A DNA stretch of 64,000 nucleotides, taken from positions 62,001-126,000 of the forward strand of contig BGZK01000140.1 of NCBI GenBank assembly GCA_005406025.1. The letters are read 5' to 3'. The notes under the pieces are model-generated. The model ran no database searches. It was given only the letters and a program-made list of their open reading frames with translations, and was not told the origin of the DNA. Of the stretch, positions 1 through 64,000 are shown in pieces (position 1 is the stretch's first letter; every line of letters starts with the position of its first letter). This DNA is from Eumeta japonica. Lineage: Eukaryota; Arthropoda; Insecta; Lepidoptera; Psychidae. Made by a program: the position numbers and the translations under genes.

Positions 1-228
1 TGTGGTTTTATTTTAGTGGTATGAATTGCGCAAAAACCCTTCAATCTTATATATATCTCACCCAAAAAGGGAAAGAATATCTTTGAATATATGTACATCA
101 TATCTACAAGTTGCAGTTGTATATGAAAATCTCATTGAATGATCTCATTTTTATTAACATATTTGTTTCATAGTTAAAAAGCTATGTATAATTCAGTACG
201 GTGACCCCTTGACTTACGTGTATTTCAG

Positions 229-305
229 ATCGCACGGTGATTGAAGAGTTAGATTACCACTTGAGCAGCACTTACATGGGAGCTACGTTTAACTCGTGTT
301 CTCAA
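229..305 (+). CDS. NPC1: NPC1-family N-terminal domain exon (plus strand)
   Basis: An acceptor (tgtatttcag) precedes 77 bp that read RTVIEELDYH...FNSCSQ (25 residues plus 2 leading bases), followed by a GTGAGG donor. The sequence matches the part of the NPC1 N-terminal cholesterol-binding domain that ends in a conserved 'Y/F-N-S/A-C' just before the segment ending 'LDLLC'. It ends in phase 0. The next family segment (VQSSYKNKLALDLLC) starts in phase 0 at 63409 on the MINUS strand. So the exon fits the NPC1 gene of this window in content and phase but not in orientation. No further plus-strand NPC1 exon was found in the remaining 63.7 kb. It could be the true upstream exon separated by an inversion or misjoin, or a stray duplicated exon. 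The upstream exon lies left of the window. Confidence 0.8.
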
Positions 306-1436
306 GTGAGGGATACTGTTTTATTATTACATTATGTTATTTGAAAACTAACAGGACACGACTTGAACGGTTCAAATTGAACCGTCATCGGCATATAATG
401 CATAACCTATGCATTAAGCTCTTTTTCTTCTATCCCAAACGGAACCTTTATAGTTTCCGGACATTTCCGTCCGTCTATCTTTATGTCACGGGAATTTTAC
501 TCAAAAATTACAAGAAATATAACGTTGAGAATTGGAGTATAAGTTTTTTGTATAAGCCGCTATTTAGTTTGGTAGTTAATAAACAAAAATAAAAATTTAA
601 GGGGGATGGGGGGCACTCCATACATGTAACGGAATCTAAAAATAAATTTTTTCTAGTAAACAACTTGTGGCACGTATTTTGACAGTTCTTTAAAAACACT
701 TAAGTTTCTAAGCAATTTTTTTGATTAAGTGAGTATTTTGAAAATAATCGGTCCGAAAGTCGTATGAATTCTGTTAAAAGCATATTCAAACTCATTTTGA
801 ACATGATCGGATATATCGTTTTTGAGTTATTGCCGAAAAACTGCGCTTTTCAACAAAAGGACGTAGGTGCCATGAAGATATGCTTTTTTGCTGATGCACT
901 TATTCACATAATTAGACTTATATATTCTCAGTTCTAAGGAGTCGTAACCCAGTCGAGCGATAGTTCGTATATGGGAAAGACCAGTGTTAGCTTTGGGTGT
1001 AAGTGTTCATGTGGCGAACTCTCTGCCAGTAGGTAATCATTGCAACACAATATTGTACAATCAAAAGGAAAAGAGTTACCACCAGACGATTGCAGTTTTC
1101 GTCTACGTATTTCCTGAAATGTGCTCATTACACAGGAAACGACAAGAAAACAAAGAAATTGACCAGAACGACCGCAGTTAAATTATTATTCGGCTTATAA
1201 ATACATTTAGATTGTTTTTGTTCGGAACGGCCATAGTTATTATATGAATTATAAATACTTATAGGTTGCTTTAAAATTGGTGTTTAAGCGTTAAATGAAG
1301 ATAATGGTTGTACTATTTATGTTAATAGGCATATGTACAGTCGGCAACGCATAAACTAACACTAAAATACGATTTCCCGCGTAAATTTATTATATATTGA
1401 TGAAGAGCGGGGAGGGGGGACATATATATAAGCCGT
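306..1436. other. Unassigned AT-rich sequence
   Basis: No gene or recognisable element was found between the plus-strand NPC1 exon and the Jockey LINE. The stretch around 745-870 resembles intron-resident repeat sequence but could not be classified. If the inversion seen in the NPC1 gene is real, its left breakpoint lies somewhere between here and about 5.5 kb. Confidence 0.4.
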
Positions 1437-3715
1437 TAAGAGAAAATCGGCTCTCATTCGACGTCCGGTCACATTCGACGTCCGGTCTCCGCGCTGAACG
1501 GTCGCGCTACAGCGCCCGGTAAGTGTGTGAGTTACGAGTTGCTAGTCTTCAGTGTGTTCTGTTGCAGGTGTGCGACGCCGAGCCACATAGCGCCGTCACA
1601 TCACCACCACCGTGCCGGGGTAACCTAACGGTGTCAACAACCGGCACGAGGTGGTATCCGTGTTCTAGTTGACGCATGCACCGCGATCCCCGCCTGCGGG
1701 TCGCGCCGAGCGTTGCGCGCGTCGTGTTCCGCGCGCGTCGTCGCGTTTGCGCCTACCGCACCGCGCCCCGCGTCCCCGCGCCCCGCGCCCCCGCGCCCCT
1801 GCGCCCCTTCTATTTCTGTTTTACCACACGACCTGCCTGCGCGCCGCGCGGTCGTCGCGTCGCACCATCTGCGGTGTGCGGGAGCGTTCGACATCGGCCG
1901 AACACCTTGCGGCTACCGCAATGGATAAGGCGAAACCAAGCGTTCCTAACGGAGCGCGGCCACCTCGACCTCCTGCGGGAGTTCGAGGCATACTGCTCTT
2001 CCCCGGCCTCCTGACCCTCGTAGTGGTATTCGATCCAGAAATGGATCTCGAATACACGCTGCCGAGGGCGTCCAATAAACGGTCAGCGAACGCTCGCCCG
2101 TCAGAGGGCACGTCCTCTGACTCGGAATCCGACCCGGATCTGGTGACTCTTCCGATCACCGGGTTTCACCACGGTCCGGCGCCGTAGAGCCGCCAAAGGG
2201 TCTAAACCCAAAGCGGCAGGCCTCACGCAGACCTCTGATGGGTCTATGTGCTATAGGCTAACCCGCCCCAAGAAAGCCTAAAAGGCTAATGTTGCGAAAG
2301 CAACACCTTCCGGCAAATCGACTAGCTCGATTTATGCCTCTCCAGTTAGCTGGAGGACCTTCCCAGCCTCGCTGCAGCCCCACAAGGCGGTAGACGATGG
2401 CGGAGTCAAAGCGGCAGCCCCGCGGCCGCGAAAACAGCAGAGGTGACGAGGCTGACGTCACCGCTCCTCTCACCCCTGCACTGCGTGGCCCGAAACCACC
2501 ACCTATGTTCGTTCAGGACAAGGATCGGTGGACCGAGCTGCGCAGAAGGTGCGCTGATAAGGAACAACTCTCGCAAGCGCGCAACTCCGTTCAGGGATTG
2601 AAGCTGCAGGCGAAAACCGTCGCAGATTTTAAAATCTGCAAAACTTGTTAGTTTGCTACAAGTTTAAGTTCCACACCTACCCCTTAAAGAGAGCGGGAAA
2701 CGGGTAGTCCTTAGGGGAGTCCCTAAGGAAATACCAGTTGACGAGGTCAAGGAAGACCCTGTTGCCAAAGCCTTCCGGTTCAGTCGGTGCGCCGAATACT
2801 GAACCGATTCCGAAAACCCTCGACTTAGTTTTGGTCTCCGGCACAGCCGAGGCCAACGACAAGCGCGACTAAGGCCGCCTTCTTCAAAATCAGGAGCGTA
2901 TGCTCCTCTCCGGCGTCAAAGGAGCAGCCCCGCAAACGCGCCTTACCCGGGCAGTGTCACAACTGCCAGTCCTACGGGCATTCGTCCCGTTTTTGCTTTC
3001 ATTCAGCGCGTTGCGTTGGTGCCTGGGCGACCACGGCACAGCGCAATGCACATACAATAAGGACACAGACGGTCCCGCCTGTGTCCCAGTAAACAGAAGG
3101 GCCATACGGCCAACCACCTTGGATGCCCGCGTGCTCCAAAGAGACCCTCCACCCGAGAAGGCCGTGCTGCGCCGAGCGCCTGCGCGCGCGCAGTCTGGCA
3201 TTCAGTTAGCTCGAGCGGCGGCTGGACCGCGTAACGCCCCGGCCGCCGCAAAGAACTCTGCTACATCCGCTGACGATCTGAGTCAGCTGATGTCAATAAT
3301 CACCGTTATTGACACCAGCGAGCTCATGATCCTCGCCAAAATTCCGTGCCGCCGCGAACCCGACGGAAAATTGCTATGTCTTGTTGAGCACGCCTCGCTC
3401 GTAGAGGCTATCAAAATAAGCTTTAATAACCCGATTTAATTAAAACTATCTCCTCTCAACCCATACTGGGCCGGTATGCCTAGTCAATAATCAATAATTC
3501 TTTCCCCACGCGACGCGATGTCCCCAAACTTTGTTTGTTGTTTCGCATCACCTGTTCGTCAACGCGTATTGACTCCGGGCCGGAAATATACGTTAAAGTA
3601 GAGTCACCCTGGAGTGCTTTTTAGTGGGTAAAATCCCACATAACCCGGTCTCTAGGTCGCGTGGCCGGGTATCTTTCGTCGTGAAGATTTTTACACTTCC
3701 TCAAAAAAAAAAAAA
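1437..3715 (+). mobile_element. Jockey-type LINE, gag-only copy
   Basis: This is a GC-rich island in AT-rich DNA. It starts near tcggctctcattcgacgtcc, where a 16-bp unit (cattcgacgtccggtc) occurs twice in tandem. A 5' leader leads into a gag reading frame, then about 270 bp of 3' sequence ending in a 13-A run at about 3703-3715. No endonuclease or reverse-transcriptase sequence lies between the gag stop and the A tract. The copy therefore looks like a gag-only, non-autonomous LINE, or one with ORF2 cleanly deleted. The Jockey assignment rests on the gag zinc knuckles and tail. The exact 5' end is uncertain. Confidence 0.7.
2397..3439 (+). pseudogene. Jockey-type LINE gag (ORF1), frameshifted
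   Basis: Reading across frames shows a Pro-rich start to the RNA-binding part (PPPMFVQDKDRWTELR). A CCHC zinc knuckle follows at about 2953-3000 (C-HN-C-QSYG-H-SSRF-C, spacing C-x2-C-x4-H-x4-C). A second knuckle remnant (CLGDHGTAQC) lies near 3025-3055 in a shifted frame. The conserved gag tail (DDLSQLMSIITVIDT ... LVEAIKISFN) ends at a stop at 3437-3439. Several frameshifts and stops interrupt it, so it is inactive. Gag of this class packages LINE RNA into ribonucleoprotein particles. Confidence 0.75.
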
Positions 3716-4800
3716 TCGGCTCTCACCCGCTTTACGTGTCGCCGACTATCACATATTGCATTCCTATTACGAAAATAGGGTCATTCAACTATTCTGATAA
3801 AGATAAATAAATAGATATAGTATATTTTGGGAATAAAAGTCAAACGGGGAGCGGGGATTCGTTTGACTGTTGAAAACCGTTAAAAAGCAGGGATATCAGG
3901 AAGACGTGTAACAGTGATATATAATAGGATGAATCCTGATTCCCTGCGTGTTAGGAAATTAGCATAATTTTACCTATCACGGTTATACAGTGTGATAGGT
4001 AGAAAAAGTAAAATGTCGTTATGGAACAAGCACACGATATACACGATGTGTATCAGGCCTCTCATGACATACGCGTGTCCAGTTTTTGCTCATGCACCTC
4101 CTGAAGCACTTTATGATCTGCAAATAGTGTAGAATAAATTCCGTAGGAGTGCAGCTGACGCGTCATGGTACGTCAGGAACTTTGTACTGCACCGGGACCT
4201 AGAACTCCCGACCATTTCTACATTTATGAAGGACGCATCAGAGCGTTTCTTCGACATAGCGAATAGCCATCCAAACCCGTTATTAGTCTCGGCCGTATCT
4301 TAAAAGCCTCCTCCACTACATTATTTCTGTAGAAGACCACGGAACGTCATGTTAGATCCGCCCGACGATCTCGCCGTCGAGGTGGAAAAACTTATAGAAG
4401 TTAATAAGATGGCTATTGACTAGGAGTAGGGGTTCCCCCATTCAATACGATCTTTAAAGGTCATCAATCCGGTGCGCATCCCGCGCCTCCCGGAGCCCCT
4501 TCCGAAGTTTCTAGTCCGTACTGTAAACTTCACGTGACCTCCTATGCCGAGGTGCTCGCTTAAAAGGCACCCTACGGCAGTCACGCCGACGGCATCACTA
4601 TGCCGAAAAGGCCGCGTTTTAGATGAAGCGTCATAGCGTTTGCTTTCGCCATCGCAGATCCAAGCTGTGCAGGAGGTTCTTAGTCCGCGCGAGTCGGCCA
4701 CACCCGCGCGCCGGCGCACGGACGGCTCATAATGGGTTTTTTCTCCTCCTTCCCCTCCCCTTTCGCGTGGGGAGAACTACAAAAAAAAGATTCCCTGCAC
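3716..4800 (+). mobile_element. Jockey LINE 3' fragment (RT C-terminus and 3' UTR)
   Basis: After the A tract the sequence again reads tcggctctcaccc, like the start of the preceding element, so this may be a second copy joined to the first. At about 4012-4424 the extreme C-terminus of a Jockey ORF2 is readable (RPLMTYACPVFAH ... RDLELPTISTFMKDASERFF ... DPPDDLAVEVEKLIEVNK) with two in-frame stops. A GC-rich 3' UTR follows to about 4785. Catalytic RT motifs are absent. Confidence 0.75.
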
Positions 4801-5488
4801 TTCCACATGTGATCTATAATTAAAATTAAACGAAGCTCTGCTCCTCGGTCAACAAGTACTTTATTAAAGATTTTCTCATTAAATGTCTGCTAACTGAAGG
4901 CCTTGCTCGACGCTTGCAAACCAGCGCAAAAGTGTACCTAGTAATCACAAGGTTGGCGGTGTCCCACTACCTGCAAAATGAAATCCAGGTTTTTAATTTA
5001 ATTTAAATAGTTACGTTTATAATCAGAATCTAAATCCAATTTCCTTTCATTTAATTACTGAATAATATTCGAGAAGTTCCTTCGCTTATCGTCTACGGTC
5101 TCGGTCTCACAAAGAAACGATTCAGCAGAAGGTTCATTCTTAACCTGTTGTGCCAATTTAAATTTTTTGTACGCGCTCATAATAAGCTTTGCAGAGTGAT
5201 TCTAATAATTTAATTTCCTTTTCACTCATTGTCAATGATATAAATTAAATGTAGGCTATTGACAGTATGGAGCCCTATATATAGTATGCGATAACGATAT
5301 TTATATGACAAGCGGGTAGGACACCAAATTTGTGATGTAGATAAATATAACATATGCAATTTATGCGTGTTATTATATAAATGTATAGTAAATTAATTTA
5401 GAGATTTACTTCTGACCAAAGTGACCAAAACGTAAAGTGGCAAATATTTCTATATCGAACAGGGCGAGTGAAGACATAACGATATTCA
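4801..5488. other. AT-rich intergenic or intron sequence
   Basis: No coding or repeat structure was recognised. This lies just 3' (on the minus strand) of the last candidate NPC1 exon and may contain the 3' UTR or a final intron. Confidence 0.3.
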
Positions 5489-63409
<57,921 letters not shown>

Positions 63410-64000
63410 CTACATAGATATGCATAAGTGAAAATTTACTTCGCTGCAGCGTAGAATGTGGGAGTTTTGGTTGTCCGTAAAACAAAAGCAAGAATTAATA
63501 TTAAAGAGTTTCAGTTTCTTTCAGTTTACTCGACTCCACCAGAGAAAGGAAGGTATTGTGTCTCAATATGTATGTGTATATTATACGTATGCAATAGTGG
63601 GTCACTCATGACCGTAAACCACAATTCCATATGGAACCTAATTTCTGTCGCTGATTTATTTCGTTTCTCTTGCCGGAAATCGGCACCATCTCGATGGCTG
63701 GTGTTTTATCACTGTATGCCTCGTTCGCAATTTTTTGCCACATATAGTAAAACTTTGAAAATGACTTATCATCAGCGATATTCCCAATGAATTTTCACAA
63801 GCGGGTCATCAAGAATAGAGCGTACTCCTTGTAAAAGGCATTGAAGTACTATTACTAGAGTATAGTAGTAGTAGCAGCAGCGTATATCATATAGTAGTAG
63901 CGTAAAGTAGAAGGCACAAACAAAATCTATTGACACACCGTCGGCCGCGGGACGAGAGGCCAACGCGCGGGGAGTGACTAATTAATTACTCATAGATTCG
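63410..64000. other. Intron or flank, no upstream exon seen
   Basis: Searched on the minus strand for the segment preceding VQSSYKNK; none found. A small degenerate tag/agc trinucleotide tract lies at 63858-63910. Confidence 0.5.

Noticed and set aside
1416..1432. TATATATAAG as a host promoter TATA box
   Set aside because: It lies just upstream of a LINE start in TA-rich DNA, with no host gene downstream.
1634..2187. Several overlapping Arg/Ala/Pro-rich open frames on both strands
   Set aside because: They arise from the GC-rich Jockey 5' leader. All six frames stay open by composition and none has family similarity.

Overview
The window looks like nuclear DNA of an insect, most probably a moth or butterfly. 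It is AT-rich, has canonical GT-AG introns, and its introns are packed with Helitrons, Jockey/RTE/CR1-type LINEs, mariners, hAT elements and repeats I recognise from lepidopteran genomes. There is one real host gene. No prokaryotic signals, rRNA, tRNA or CRISPR arrays were seen.

The host gene encodes a Niemann-Pick C1 type sterol transporter (NPC1 family; the divergent sequence suggests the gut-type NPC1b, which is inference). Eighteen exons on the minus strand run from 63409 down to 11724. I checked every splice junction by hand. The intron phases chain without a break and give 1135 codons with no stop. They cover the end of the N-terminal luminal domain, the Pro-rich linker, the first transmembrane segment, the first large luminal loop, the sterol-sensing domain, the second luminal loop and the C-terminal membrane block. 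A candidate further 3' exon lies at 5634-5688. The expected preceding exon, which ends in phase 0 exactly as required, is at 229-305 but on the PLUS strand. The block carrying the rest of the gene therefore looks inverted relative to its own 5' part. This could be a real inversion, an assembly error or a duplicated exon, and it is the most important point to verify.

Layout: 229-305, NPC1 exon on plus. 1.4-4.8 kb, Jockey LINE pieces, one apparently gag-only. 5.5-11.8 kb, the 3' part of NPC1 with MULE-like and reverse-transcriptase fossils. 12-15 kb, two membrane exons plus a repeat with CA-rich tracts. 15.7-17.9 kb, a broken transposase-like gene of an unnamed family. 17.97-19.82 kb, a complete hAT element with perfect 8-bp target duplication. 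20.8 kb, a long TG microsatellite. 21.6-22.4 kb, two exons. 23.7-32.3 kb, the largest intron, holding mariner, Copia, SINE and Helitron pieces and a 2.3-kb element with very long terminal inverted repeats. 32.9-37.2 kb, four exons. 37.2-40.4 kb, Jockey LINE. 41.0-44.0 kb, four exons. 45.6-46.2 kb, hAT MITE with perfect target duplication. 48.1-51.6 kb, RTE LINE abutting an opposite-strand LINE. 51.9-58.0 kb, three exons with two mariners between them. 58.2-61.5 kb, Helitron end, CR1 tail and repeats. 62.3-63.4 kb, the two most N-terminal minus-strand exons.

Apart from NPC1, every protein-like stretch recognised is transposon-derived and mutated. Several short, nearly perfect inverted repeats (arms 16-27 bp, spacers 4-15 bp) are scattered through the introns and belong to none of the named elements.
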